NCBI GenBank assembly: GCA_003550305.1
Contig: QKYT01000091.1
Span: 111,642-175,641, forward strand
DNA from: Glomus cerebriforme
Lineage: Eukaryota; Glomeromycota; Glomeromycetes; Glomerales; Glomeraceae
Direction of reading: 5' to 3'
DNA length: 64,000 nucleotides
Of this stretch, positions 36,005 through 48,900 are shown piece by piece. The notes below the pieces were generated by a model. It was given only the letters and a program-made list of their open reading frames with translations, had not been told where the DNA came from and did no database searches. Within the stretch, counting starts at the first letter, position 1. Each line of letters begins with the position of its first letter. The position numbers and the translations under genes are program-made.

Positions 36005-36498
36005 AGATTTACTTTTATTACGTCATACAACACGTGTAATATTCTTTGTTATAAAAATAAAATACATTCTATCATGATAAAATCTAACCGTAAATAGTTG
36101 CTTACATTTTTACGCCAATCACAATTTTTGAGTTGTCTGATCCTGTTGATAAATTTTTAATGTGATATTTTTGGTTTAAGTTTCACGTGAGAGAAAGAGG
36201 ATTTTAACCTATTTTAATCAATAAAAGATAAGTAAACCAGATATATTCAAGATTTTTTTTAACAATCATTTAGTGAATGATAATGAATATGAATGGGACA
36301 TATTACCACAATACTAAGTATAATTGATCTACACGTTACATTGCATTCTGATTGTACAATAAATGAAAGAATTTTCTTTCGTAGCGGAAGGATATTTAAC
36401 AATTCCTTATTTTCTTATATACAAGTTTTTTTTTTTTTTTAAAAAAAAAAATATATTTTCTCTTGTAATAAAAAATTTGTAATAATAAAAAAAAAAAT
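36005..36498. other. Intergenic and promoter region
   Basis: About 490 AT-rich bases between the broken BTB-TLDc gene and the first TPR/RING gene. A T tract followed by an A tract (about 36427-36450) lies roughly 50 bases upstream of the start codon. No other feature was seen. Confidence 0.5.
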
Positions 36499-39400
36499 AT
36501 GGAAGGAAGCTCAACTTCAAGTCAGGTGAATTATTAACTTTTTTTAAAACCAGAATTCGATATGTTTGTTAACGTTAAAAACTCATTTTTTTTTTATTTA
36601 TATGTAGATCGTAAGTTTTGCATCAAATACCGATTTAGAAATTAACAATTCTGTTATATCTAAGATGACCTCACGTGAAATCACGCCCAACAATCGTATC
36701 CTTCTCCAATTAGAAGAGGATGGATTTATTGAACCTGATGAAAAAGCAAAAGAACTTATTAAAGAATTATCCGAAATAAATTATTTATATGCTTTAAAGT
36801 TATTATTCGAAAATCCGGTTAATCGATTTTCACCTAAAGTTCTTCGAGATTCTTTGGTCGCATTAGTGGATTCAGGATCATTCGATTTTTATGAAACACA
36901 AAGTGTAACTAGATTGGAATTACATTTACGTACATGGGTGGCAGTTTTAGAACAAATTTGTTTTACACAAATGCGTTTAAGTAAAGAACTTCGTGATAAA
37001 GTTTACAATTCTTTATCAAAATTTGTTGAAATTCATAGAAAAACGACTCAAGTCATGCAAGACGGAATTGATAATAAATATGTATCTGATTTCAATCAAT
37101 TTAATCAACTCCAAACCGACAAAGAATCTGAAGATATTATTAAGAAACGAAATTATAATATTGATTATTTATTAATTCACTTACGGGACACGTTACATAG
37201 TTTGCGCGATGATGAAACTTGGTTTCAAGAAATTATACGAAGAACTAAAGACTTACTTAAAGCTGCGTTGAATATCGCAACAACATCTGGAATTCCTGTA
37301 AAAAATTCTGGTTCGACTGTATCAATACTTAATCAATTACGTCAAGGTTTAAGTTTTAAATATCCAGTAGCATCCTATTATGTAGATTGGAGAATTATGT
37401 TAATAATTCAACGTAATCTTTTTATTTGGTCTGAAAGTTCTGATAAAATAATTAGTAGAAAATTTGGAGAATTGGTATTAATGGAATATATCTGGAGTTT
37501 TTTAGAAAGGGAATGGGTTAATGTTTCTAATAAATCTATTTTAAATTCTCAAAGTAAATTTGATGAAATATCAAATAAAGTTGCAAAGACTTTAAGAAAT
37601 ACTGGAAGTATATTAAATGATATCGCTGGAAATGAACCTCTTGCATTACCTCATACTTTATGGTTTGGAATATTGGATCTTGCACAAAATCTTGTTCAAA
37701 AATCTACTCGAACTGCTACATATGGTCTTTGTTATTATCTAGCAATTGAATCACTTAATAAAGCTCCAAGCAGTTTCATTCAATTTAAAGCTATTGAAAT
37801 ATTATTAAATTTACACAATATTAATAATCAAATGTTTTCAATGATTGAGGTTGATTTTGATCAATATATACAAAAATTAAATGAAAATAAGTCAATAACC
37901 GATTCTTCAGAAAAATTTCAAAATTTATTAACGTTTGTTAAAGAAAAATGTGTTGAAGATTTTAAAATTTTAAATTATGATATTATTAAATCAAAAGGAA
38001 AAAGAAAAAGTTTGGATCAAAATACATATTTAAATAGAAGACGAATATCAACAACTTCATGTAATATTTTAGATGTTATAGCAGATGAAATGACTTGTCC
38101 GATCAGCAGTGAACCAACAGATCAATTATGTATGTTAAAGTGTCAACACGTATTATCATTGAATAATTTAAAGAAATTGAAACAAAAAAAATGTCCTAAA
38201 TGTCGAGAAAATTTTGATGATAATGATATTAGATATTTATTACAAAATTCTATATATAAAAATTTATATTCAAAATTTTTTGAAGCTGGATATATTTTAC
38301 CCTCTATTGAATTAGAAGATTCTGATCAGATAACGAATAATAAATATGATAATGATTCAGATGACACAGAAGTTGATCGTATATTAACTAAAAAAAAGAA
38401 AATCATGAAGGCGATTAAATTAAATTCAAATATGTTATTATCATCAATATTTCCCAAAGTTTCAAAAAAACAACATCCAACATATCAAAATGTATTAAAA
38501 GAATTAAATGGAAAAAATTACTCAAAAGCCGAATATTGGTGTAAAGAATTTCTAAAATCTTTTCCAAAGAGTTATACTATAAGATGCGTTTTAGCTTATA
38601 TTTATAGATGTCTCAATCATTATGAGAAAGCCCACTTATGGTTAGATGAGGCCATTAAATTAAAAGAAAAAACACCAATTGCTTATTTTATTCGTGGAGA
38701 AATATTTTTTAGACAAAATGAATATGAAAAGGTATTAGATAATTTAAATAAATCATTAGATTATAAGGCCAAAATAAATAATCTATATGTAATACTTGGA
38801 AATAGTTATCTTTTTACAAAAAGATATGAATCAGCTTTACTTCATTATAATATTGCATTAAAAAATGACCCAAAGTACTATTCATGTCTTAAGAATTGTG
38901 CGTATAGTTATGAAAAGCAAGAAGATTATTCAAGAGCTCTATTAATGTTAGATAAATTGTTAAGTATTAATAATAAGGATTCTTTGATTTTAGGTTACTA
39001 TGGAGAAATGTTATGCAATATAGGAATATATAAGAATGCTGTATCATATTTTTCAAAAGGTAATGATATAGATCCAGAAAATATTCATATTTTAATCAAG
39101 AGAGCTGTTGCATATTATGTTCTTCAAGAATATGATGAAGCTTTATCAGATCTAGATAAAGTTATACAATTGGATCCATTGAATAATTTAGCATATTATT
39201 ATCAAAGTCTAACATATTATACTAAGAAAGATATCGATAATGCTATGGTAGCATTTAATAAGTGCACGGAATTATTAGATTCTGATGATATTTTAGCAAA
39301 GGTTCAATTATATCATTTACAGCATTTATTAAATAAGAATGATCCAAATGATTTAAGTCACGATATTATCGATCAAATTTCTGATATTAATGATGATAAA

Positions 39401-40515
39401 TTATTACTTTTCATTAGATGTAAAATATATATTGAATTAAAAAAGTACCATGAGGCAAAATTAGATTTTGATAGGTTATGTGAATTAAATCAATATAAAG
39501 ATTTTTCATTCGTTTATTTGTTACAAGAATATTCAGATTTTTGGTCATACTTGTGCAATATTTGTAATATTAAAGATGATTTTACTGAGATTGGAATTAT
39601 TACTGAATTTAATAAATATATGTTTAAAGGTAAGAAGATATTTGAAATTTTCTCAATTAGTATAAAACTAAATATTAATGAATTCTTTTTAATTTAATTA
39701 CAGAAAGAAAGATTTATTTTATTTCACACCTTATAAATTTAAACAGTAAATTTTATCAACTTCAAGAAAATGATTCAAATAGGTAAGTTCTTTTAATCCA
39801 AGATTATTTACGAGCAAAGTTAAATAAAAATTAAAACTAATTATTTTAAAAAAATTTAAGTTTGTCAGGGCGGGTGTTATCTCTTAAAGAGAAAGTGCTT
39901 GATTTGAATTTTCCTATATTTAATAACATTTTTGAATTTACATCATTTGGTACAAATTATTATGTTATTTGGAAAATGAATATAAGAAAAATAATTTCAA
40001 CGGATTGTTATATAAAATTTTTGATCGTACAAGGAGAAAAAGTAAGTTTATTTAAATTATTGAATTTCATAATAATTTACATATTAAATATTGGAATTTG
40101 ATTATAGTATTCAAATGAAATTAATTCGAGAGAGCATATATTAAGATATAGAGATATATTAAAGCTTGAGAAATTAGGTTGGATTGAATATATGCTTCCA
40201 ATATACGTATGGAAATCGCAATGTCAACTTTCAATTGAAGTCAATGGTTCTATTGATATGGTATAGTTTCTATTACTTAATTATTAATTTTCTTTTGAAT
40301 TATAATTTATATAATTATTCTTTGATTTATAGCAAATAGATTATGTTCGATTCAGTCAAATTAATATTGGTAATAAGCCAATCTTTATTCCTTATACGGG
40401 TTATTTATTACCAAACCATCAAAAAATTTGCCCAACTATTCCAGAAACTTCCAAGGACAAGTATTTTTCAAGAAAAGAAATGGAAAATTTACTTGAATTG
40501 AAAGATATCATTTAA
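36499..40515 (+). CDS. Large TPR protein with RING/U-box-like finger, copy A
   Basis: Six exons, 36499-36525, 36608-39629, 39704-39782, 39861-40041, 40108-40260 and 40333-40515, give 1,214 residues in one frame. The tiny first exon (MEGSSTSSQ) is supported by the same structure in copy B. Residues 30-480 form a helical domain I cannot name. A RING/U-box-like finger follows at about 506-550: TCPISSEPTDQLCMLKCQH, then CPKCRENF at 538; the usual second Cys of the first pair is missing. Residues about 620-940 hold at least eight TPR-like repeats (AYYVLQEYDEALSDLDKVI is the clearest). The last four exons encode a beta-rich domain (YYVIWKMNIRKII) faintly like PP2 or F-box-associated sandwiches. A ubiquitin-ligase or scaffold role is inferred. 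Its paralogue lies in inverted orientation at 45928-49868. Confidence 0.86.
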
Positions 40516-40908
40516 TAATATTATTGTTTTGATATTTTTGTGTCAATTATTAATTCAATATACTTTTTTTTATACTTGTAATTTTCTTTTCTCTTATAAA
40601 TTGTAAAAAATTATTCATTATTTTATCAATAAAAAAAATATAATTTTCAAAAATAAATCTTATAATTTATAATTGAATACCCTTACACTTTATGTAATCG
40701 AGTTATAATATGAATTATGACGCAGTAAAGTTGTCTATCATTTACGGATCAAAAGATGAAAAAAAAAAAATATTTTTTACATCTCTAAATTAAAAATATA
40801 TTTTTTATATTTTATACCTAATTAGCTGCTTAACACATTCAATTAAAAGTTTCTTCATGGTTACAAAAAAATAACACTTTTGGATCGAAACTGTGGCTAA
40901 TGTTCCGT

Positions 40909-40955
40909 ACAGGTCGAGTCAGGTCAGGTTTGAGAGATGTTTGAGCTCGACCTGT
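40909..40955. repeat. Perfect 10-bp hairpin in a GC-richer block
   Basis: ACAGGTCGAG at 40909-40918 pairs exactly with CTCGACCTGT at 40946-40955. Related words (AACTCGACCTAG near 41002, CGAGTCAACCTGGG near 45275, CGGGTCGGGTCG near 45348) occur in the same spacer, suggesting remnants of one repeat family. Confidence 0.5.
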
Positions 40956-41698
40956 AATTCGACTCTTATATTCGATCCGAACATTTACATAATCCGTACT
41001 CAACTCGACCTAGTTTAATTTGATTAATCCAACAAATTTATGCAAGAGTTATTTTTATTTTTTTCTTTTAAAAAAAAATACATAAATAAATTTATATAGA
41101 GCTTTTACTCGGAACATCTCAGATGATATATTATTTACATAAATGATAATTTAAATCTGTAAAAAAATAATTAATTAATACATTCTTATCAGAAAATGGT
41201 AGTATAATGGTTAGTAATGATTTAGGTATGACTTTTTTTTGCTCCTTATTTTTGATTGATCCATATTAATTGTTTTATTGTAATATTTTCTTTAGAGCTT
41301 CATAATATAAAAAAATTTTTTTTAATAAAATCGTAATTAGCGAAGTTTTTTTTCATAATTATCACTAGAAATTAGGCTATATCCTAGACTGAACTAAAAA
41401 AACTAATATTCAATATTAAAGTTTTCTAGCAAGTTACTATTTACTCTATTTATCTACAATAGATAAATTTTGAAACTTAACTACAGATTTCACATTAAAA
41501 AGTTTAAATAAAGTAAATAAAGTGTAAAATTCAAGAGTATAAAGTTTAATTGAAGTATTATGGTAACCAATAGGAACGTGGGGGATATATTAGTAAATCG
41601 AAAGCGTATAACGAATTCTAAAAATCCATATCATATATACAATATACTGTATATTTAAATAGCCAATTTTTCATTTATAATTCTGGCCAAAAGTTTCT

Positions 41699-41730
41699 TA
41701 ATTCTGGCCGAATTTATAATGCCGGCCTAA
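41699..41730. repeat. TTCTGGCCGAA hairpin repeat
   Basis: TTCTGGCCAAAA and TTCTGGCCGAATT follow one another, and GGCCGAATTTATAATGCCGGCC folds back on itself. The same motif occurs in inverted orientation at 57572-57606, so this is a dispersed short repeat, probably the end of a mobile element. Confidence 0.5.
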
Positions 41731-41762
41731 ATTTGATTAAATACGAAAAATTCATTTATATA

Positions 41763-42223
41763 ATATAATACCTTTACTTTTACTGCTCTGGCTTCAAGGA
41801 TACCATCTCCGGCCACAGTCACTATTCCAAATTGACTAAAATTGGCCTTTTCTACCGGAACGTCCTGGATCAAGCACATAGGCCAATTGGTTCTCTAAAT
41901 GGATCTGACAGTTCTGAGGGTTAGGTTACGGCTCTCCTTTAACTTGTTTTAAGGGACTGGAGGGGATACCCTTTGAATGGTCAGCTTGGCTATTACCTCT
42001 TATTGCAAAGTAGTATATTGCTGGGTATGCTTCTATATTAGGTTTATAGCATAGGAATCTAGATTAGTTTTTAATTTTTAGGGTTTTATTTATGTAAACT
42101 AGATAGAAGCAAGATCCATTAATTTTATTTAGGTTAGATCAAATCATTTTATTTTATTTGTATTCATTTTGCTTGCTAAATAAAGTTTGACTGTTAAGAC
42201 AAAAAAATATATATAATACCTTT
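41763..42223 (+). mobile_element. Retroposed element with 13-bp target duplication and A-rich tail
   Basis: ATATAATACCTTT occurs exactly at 41763-41775 and again at 42211-42223. Between the copies lies about 430 bases that are clearly less AT-rich than the flanks at their left end, free of a long reading frame, and ending in AATAAAGTTTGACTGTTAAG followed by an A-rich tail. A target duplication plus a 3' A tail is the signature of target-primed reverse transcription, so this is a SINE or a 5'-truncated LINE. No tRNA-type promoter boxes were recognised. The AT content of the duplication lowers certainty somewhat. Confidence 0.62.
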
Positions 42224-42994
42224 TTTATTAATATGTTTTGATGTTTATTAGATTTTAAAATATTTCTATTGATTTTAAATATTAAAAATTTCAGTTTAAT
42301 CAGTTCAATCTGTACAAAAAATTTTAACTATTATTTACTTATTTTTACGTAATAAATTAATAAAGCCAAAAAAAATTTTCTTTGACCTTTTTTTTTATTG
42401 TTCATTTTATTTATTTAACATATATCTTTCATTTTACTATTTTTAATTATAATAGTTATTGAATCTATTAATACATATTTACAGTCATAACAATTTTTAG
42501 CGCAGTCATGTGGATTTTGGTACAGACTGAATTTAAACTTTGATTAGACTTCACTACTGTCAGACTGAGTTAACTGTGCTGAGTCCTGTGATGTTGATCG
42601 ATCGGACTGAACTAAATTTACATGACTTTATTTTTTTTTGTATTCCTAGACGGCAAACACAATTTTTAGATTCTTGTTGCCACATGCATTAATTTTTGTT
42701 TTATTTCTTTTAATCATTTATTTAGCAATATTTTTTTCATTCTTACGTATAGTGTACAATGCTAAGAACCTCTTATTTAAATCATTTAAAACTACAACCC
42801 ATTTTTTTAAAAAATTAATTAGAAATTTAATTTTTAATAACTCATTACAAAGTCTTTGAATGACAAAAAAAATCCAATCAATCGAATCCAAGTGAATCAT
42901 TGGACTACGTAGTCTGGTGATCCGGACATGACTGTATTAAAAATTGATATCAGAAAGATCATCGGACTGACTCCGTAGGGATATAATTAATAGT

Positions 42995-43165
42995 ATGTAT
43001 AGATAAACTGTACTGTACGGTCAGCTGAACTGTACTGTACAATTTTCAATTTAAAAATTCGTACAATACAATTCAGCACTTATATATGTGTATACATATA
43101 TAAGCATTGTACTGTACTGTACGAACTTTTGCATTTAAAATTGTACAGTACATTATAGTTTTAGA
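42995..43165. repeat. Palindromic repeat built on GTACTGTACTGTAC
   Basis: Left part TAAACTGTACTGTACGGTCA, then CAGCTGAACTGTACTGTAC. A long imperfect palindrome is centred near 43095 on the perfect stem CTTATATATG/CATATATAAG, with arms that continue outwards through GTACAATTTTCAATTTAAAA and its counterpart near 43120-43155. A reverse-complement partner of the left part lies at 45110-45166. This is either a foldback element or the left end of an older element into which the 43936-45070 unit inserted. Confidence 0.6.
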
Positions 43166-43935
43166 AATAATATTGATCACATGATTTAATCACATCTTAG
43201 AATTATGCATTTTTTAAGTATTAAAGAATAGAAAATATTCTTTATTTGTATACTTTGAAAAATAAACAGATTTTAAACAATAAATCATAATAATTTTTAT
43301 TTTAATTTTAACAATTGTAAAAACCAATGTCAGTATTAAATGTTAACATTATAAAATTTTTATCAAAAACAACGCGTTTAGTATTACTACAAAAAAAAAA
43401 TTCATAACTTTAAAGCTAGACCCACGAAAATTAATATTCAAGTATTTTCATACCTGCTGAATAACTTTACTTAAGTTTCCTTTGCTATTTACATTAATCA
43501 AAGTTTCAAATTACGCCTTGAAAGTAAAAAATAAAACGCGGTTTAATATTATTACAAAAAAATCAATAATTCCACAACCATTCAAGCTAGACTTGCAAAA
43601 ATTATATTTCCATATCTGCATCGCGAAAATTAATATGCAAGTATTTCCATACCTGTTAAACAACTTTGCTTAAGCTTTTTTTCTTGTTTTTTTTGACCAA
43701 AGTCTTCAAAATACGCTGTGAAATATTTACATAAATTTACAAAAAAAAAAAAATTACAAATACAAAATACTAAAAATAAATACCATACATACAAAAATCT
43801 TAATTTCTAAAATAGAGACAACTTAAAAATTAATTATTTAAAACAATATATCTAATGAAGGTGAAATTTATTAAAATAAAATAATAAATAATTTTATATT
43901 TGTATATTATGTAACATAAAGTAACATAAACTATC

Positions 43936-45070
43936 AGGACCGGGAAAACTTCTAATAGAGGTCATCGAAAAAATTCAGAAAAATCATATGATTGCGAACC
44001 ACATGATTTTACTAATCATGCAAACCAAAACTACGGTAAGTATAAAAAATTAAAGAGTATTCGAACCATAAAATTACAGTAAGATATTTTATTTTCAATT
44101 ATTAAATTTTCTATCAAAAACTACTTTTATTTTGTAAAATATTACGTTTTAGTAAAATAAAATTCAACTTGTTTCTTATCAAAAATTATTATTTATAAAA
44201 AATTTTTGCAAGATTGATATCATTTCTGGTGTTTTAAAATGCTAAAAAATTTCAAAATGATATAAAACTTCTTTAGCCGGAATGTGGGCAAATAATTTTC
44301 CTCCTGCCTCGCATGTATTTATCCAAAGATTATCATAAACATTCAGATAAACCAATATAAGGTAAATATTCATGTAAATCAATTTCTTCTTCTGAATCTT
44401 GGTTTTGATCAAAGAAAAGATATAAACTTTATTGTTTGTTAGTACCAAGAATACAGTTTTTGCTTTTTATATATCGTTCAAAATTTGATGTTCTAAATGG
44501 GCAGTCCAGCCGAACTGTAACTCCACATTTGCAATGAACAGTTTTTTCATCAATAATTCTATTAAAATTTTTCAAAGATCGAAAGCGAGCAATATGAGGG
44601 TCTTTTAGTTTCTGATAAATTGGAGGCATTGTAAAAAAAGATAAAAATAAAGGAGTAATGGTAAAAATGATTTAAAAAACCAGACACTTTGCTAATTTCA
44701 TTTTACATATCTCCATTTTTTTCACACTGCTTACAAAATATCAAATAATCAAACAGTAATAAAACTAAATTAAGATAAACTGTAAATAAAAAAACTTCTA
44801 ATATTCTTGTGAGATATATATATATATATAAATCTCACATGCATATCAGCATATATTTGCGAACCATACTATATACGGTAACCTAGTTGTTTATTAAGGT
44901 TTTGCGAATCATCTTATAACGGTGACATAAATTAACATGAATCATAAAATACTGTAACATTATATCATATAATATGAATGCGAATCATATTTATCCAATG
45001 ACATTTTTTTAAAATATATAAGGCTCCGAACCAATATTTCCGGTGACCTCTATTAGAAGTTTTCCGGTAC
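43936..45070. mobile_element. Inverted-repeat DNA transposon with exact 9-bp target duplication
   Basis: TAAACTATC occurs exactly at 43927-43935 and at 45071-45079, framing 1,135 bases. The ends are inverted repeats of about 30 bases: both contain AAAACTTCTAATAGAGGTCA when read inwards, preceded by ACCGG. A 9-bp duplication is typical of Mutator-like elements. The interior has no transposase, only a broken minus-strand frame with a zinc-finger-like segment (44242-44629) and repeated subterminal motifs, so the copy is non-autonomous. Close similarity of the two ends suggests fairly recent insertion. Confidence 0.78.
44242..44629 (-). pseudogene. Cys-rich transposon-borne coding remnant
   Basis: The first piece, starting at 44629, reads MPPIYQKLKDPHIARFRSLK and continues to a possible zinc finger: CKCGVTVRLDCPF then a later KSKNC. 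A stop ends it at 44429. A second piece in an overlapping frame (to 44242) carries NTCEAGGKLFAHIPA. The two need a frameshift to join. It lies wholly inside the inverted-repeat element and is likely a remnant of its cargo or DNA-binding protein. Confidence 0.45.
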
Positions 45071-45084
45071 TAAACTATCTGTAC

Positions 45085-45166
45085 AGTACTGTATAGTGTA
45101 CACAATCACTAACATACAGTACAGTTCAGCTGATCGTACAGTACAGTTTATATGTATACCCAAAAA
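45085..45166. repeat. Inverted partner of the 42995 palindromic repeat
   Basis: Contains ACAGTACAGTTCAGCTGATC followed by GTACAGTACAGTTTATATG. Its reverse complement matches the left part of the repeat at 42995-43050 with few changes. With the later 1,135-bp insertion removed, the two lie about 1 kb apart and could be terminal repeats of one element. Confidence 0.55.
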
Positions 45167-45927
45167 TGACATACCGGAACAATTTTGACAATGTCAAAAT
45201 TGAGTAAGATAGAAAAATTATCCTGACCTAATTTCTAATTCAGGAAGCTACAGTTAGTACTCCGATTTAGTCGAGTCAACCTGGGTTAATTGACCCAACT
45301 TGAGTTTAAAATTAGAATTAATAATTTTCATTAATGATCTGTTTCCGGGTCGGGTCGTACTATTGCTTTAGAATTGAATAGTTAATTACAAGTTCAATAT
45401 ATGATTTTGCTAGTCACATATTATATGAAACAATATTTTCAAATCTAGCCAAAATTGCTAGAGATTATACTGCAATTACAGTAACTAATAATAAAGCAAT
45501 AAGCGGTAGAACAAAACCATGCATGTGTTTGGAAATCCTTGTGATAAGTTCAAAATGTCATTTTTGAATGAATAAAAAAATTATATGTAGTAATTGTTAG
45601 TTATATTAAATAAAGGTGTAAATTTTAAGTTTTATCATATAATTTATAATATTGTACTTTACGTTAACGAATCTTTAAAAAGTTTGCTTTATATACGGAA
45701 TGATTAAATATTGCGTCCATATTTAGCAATTGAAATTTTCAATTTTTACTTGAGATCATATAGAATTCTGATTATTATTTCTTGAGAAACACTTTATTTA
45801 ATAAATAAATCAAATATTAATTCTTGCAAATTGTCAGTTATATATGTATAAAAATTAATATCATGTATAAAAAATATTATATGAAACAAAAATGATAATA
45901 TATAATCCAAAATTTTTAAAAATATAA

Positions 45928-48900
45928 TTATAAGTTGTTAATGATATCTTTTAACTCAAGTAAATTTTCCATTTCTTTTCTTGAAAAATACTTGTCCTTA
46001 AAAATTTCTGGAACATTCGGGCAAAATTCATGATAATCTGGTAATAAATCAATGTAATTTATCTCTGTATTATTATATCCAAATCGAACATAATCAATTT
46101 GCTATAAAATCAAAATGATGTGAGTTATAACAATATAACTCTGAGAGAAAATTAATCTGGTAAGTAGATAGAAAATATACCATATCAATAGAACCTTTTA
46201 CTTCAATTGAAAGTTGACATTGCGATTTCCATACGTATATTGGAAGCATATATTCAATCCAACCTAATTTCTCAAGCTTTAATACATCCTCATATTTTAG
46301 AATATATTCATTTTGATCAGTAGATTCCTATAATTAAATTTATATATATTAATTTAAAATATAAATATAATGAACAAAATATTTAATTAAACTTACTTTA
46401 ACTATAAATTTTATAAAGCAATCTTCAGATAATATTTTTTTAACATTTATTTTCCAAATAATATTGTAATAACCACTATATAGTGCAGGTAAATCTAGAC
46501 GAAATTCTTCATTTTTAGAACATAACACCTGTCCTGATAAACTTAGATTTTTAAAATAGAATTGATTAATTTTATTAAATTATTTAACCTGTAGGTAATT
46601 ATTACAAATAGACTTACCTGTTGGCATCACTTTCTTGAAAATGACAAAGTTTCTTATTCAAATTTATAAGGTTTGAAATAAAATAAATTTCCATTTCTGA
46701 AAAGAAAAAATTATATGTTAATTTTAGTCTATAAATCGAATAATAAAATTTAAATTTTAAAAGTCTTACCTTGATACATGCATTTGCTAAATTCATTAAC
46801 AATTCCAAGTTCAGTAAATTTATTATTTACTTGGTAAATTTTGCATAAGTATGACCAAAAATCTGAATATTCTCGTAATGAATAAATGAATGAAATATCA
46901 TAAAAACATAACTTATCAAAATCTAACTTCGCCTCATTAAATTTTTTTAGTTCAATGTATATTTTACACCTAATTAAAAGTAATGTTTTATAATTTTCAA
47001 TATTAGAAATTTGATTGATTTTCGCTAGAATATGATTTAAATCTTCTGAACTATTCTTGTTTAGCAAATACTCTAAATGATATAATTGAATCTTTGCTAA
47101 GATATCATCAGAAACTAATTCTGTGAATTTATTATATGCAATTGAAGTATTATCAGCATCTTGTTTAGTATGATATGTTAGACTTTTATAATAATATGTT
47201 AAACTATTCAACGGATCCAATTGTATAACTTTATCGAGATCTGATAAAGCTTCATCATATTCTTGAAGAACATAATATGCAACAGCTCTCTTGATTAAAA
47301 TATGAATATTTTCTGGATCTATATCATTACCTTTTGAAAAATATTCTATAGCATTATAATATTTTCCCATTTTACTTAAAATTTCTCCATAGTAACATAA
47401 AATCAATGAATCTTTGTCATTAATATATAGCAATTTATCTAATGTTTTTAAAACATCATTATTTGAATAATTTTTACACTTTTCATAACAATATGCACAA
47501 TTCTTAAGACATAAATAATTATTTGGATCATTTTTTAATGCAATATTATAGTAATCTCGAGCACTGTAATAATCTGCTTGTAAAATATAGCTATTTCCAA
47601 TTATTATATATAAATTATTTATTTTGGCCTTAGATTTTTGTAAATCATTTATTGCTTTATCATATTCACCTTGTCTAAAAAATATTTCTCCACGAATAAA
47701 ATAAGCAATTTGTTTTTTTTCTTTTAATTCAATAGCTTCTTTTAAAAATATATGTGCTTTTTCATAATTATCAAGACATCTATAAGTATAAGCTAAAATA
47801 CATCTTATAGAATAACTTTTAGGAAAAGTATTTAGAAATTCTTTACACCAATATTCAGCTTTTGTATAATTTTTTTCATTTAATTCATTTAATACATTTT
47901 GATATGTTAGATGTTGTTTTTTTGAAATTTTGGGAATTATTGATGATAATAATATATTTGAATTTGATTTAATTACGTTCATAATTTTCTTCTTTTTAGT
48001 TAATATAAGATCAACTTCTGAATTATCTGAATCACTATCAGATTGTTTAGAATCTTCTAATTCAATAATAGGTAAAATATGTCCAGCTTCAAAAAATTTT
48101 GAATATAAATTTTTGTAAATAGAATTCTGTGGTAAATATCTAATGTCATTATCTTCGATTTTTTCTTTACATTGAGGACAAATTTTTTGTTTTAACTTTT
48201 TTAAATTATTTAATGATAATATATGTTGACATTTAAAGATACATAATTGATCTGTTGGTTCAATACTAATCGGACACGTCATTTCATCTGCTATGGCATT
48301 TAAAAAATTAGTATTGGAATTTTGATTTATACTTTTATATTTTCCTTTTCCTTTTTTTTCTTTTTCAGTGTTGTTATTTAACATTTTTGAATCTTCAAAA
48401 TATTTTTCTTTAACAAATGTTAATAAATTANGAAATTTTTCTGAAGAATCTGTTGTTNANTTATTTTCATTTANTTTTTGAATATATTGATCAAAATCAG
48501 TTTCAATCATTGAAAACATTTGATTATCAATATTGTGTAAATGTAACAATATTTCGATAGCTTTAAATTGAATGAAACCGCTTGGAGCTTTATTGAGTGA
48601 TTCAATTGCCAAATAATAACAAAGACCATATGTGGCAGTTCGAGTAGATTTTTGAATAAGATTATGCGCGAGATNCAATATTCCAAACCATAAAGTATGT
48701 GGAAATGCAAGAGGTTCATTTCCAGCAAGTTCATTTAAAAAACTACCAGTATTCCTTAAAGTCTTTGCAACTTTATTTGATATTTCATCAAATTTACTTT
48801 GAGAATCCAAAATAGACTTATTAGAAACATTAGTCCATTCCCTTTCCAAAAAGCTCCAGATATATTCCATTAATACCAATTCTCCAAATTTTTNGCTAAT

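Larger units (their letters stand above)
40516..45927. other. Repeat-rich spacer between the two inverted TPR/RING genes
   Basis: No host gene is supported in these 5.4 kb. The spacer is a patchwork of hairpins, inverted repeats and inserted elements, the clearest listed separately (40909-40955, 41699-41730, 41763-42223, 42995-43165, 43936-45070, 45085-45166). The stretch 42480-42990 holds several GGACTGA-like words and the palindrome GGACTACGTAGTC near 42901 and may be another decayed element. A strand of GC-richer text at 45270-45365 (GGGTTAATTGACCC and CGGGTCGGGTCGTAC) resembles the hairpin at 40909. Confidence 0.55.
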
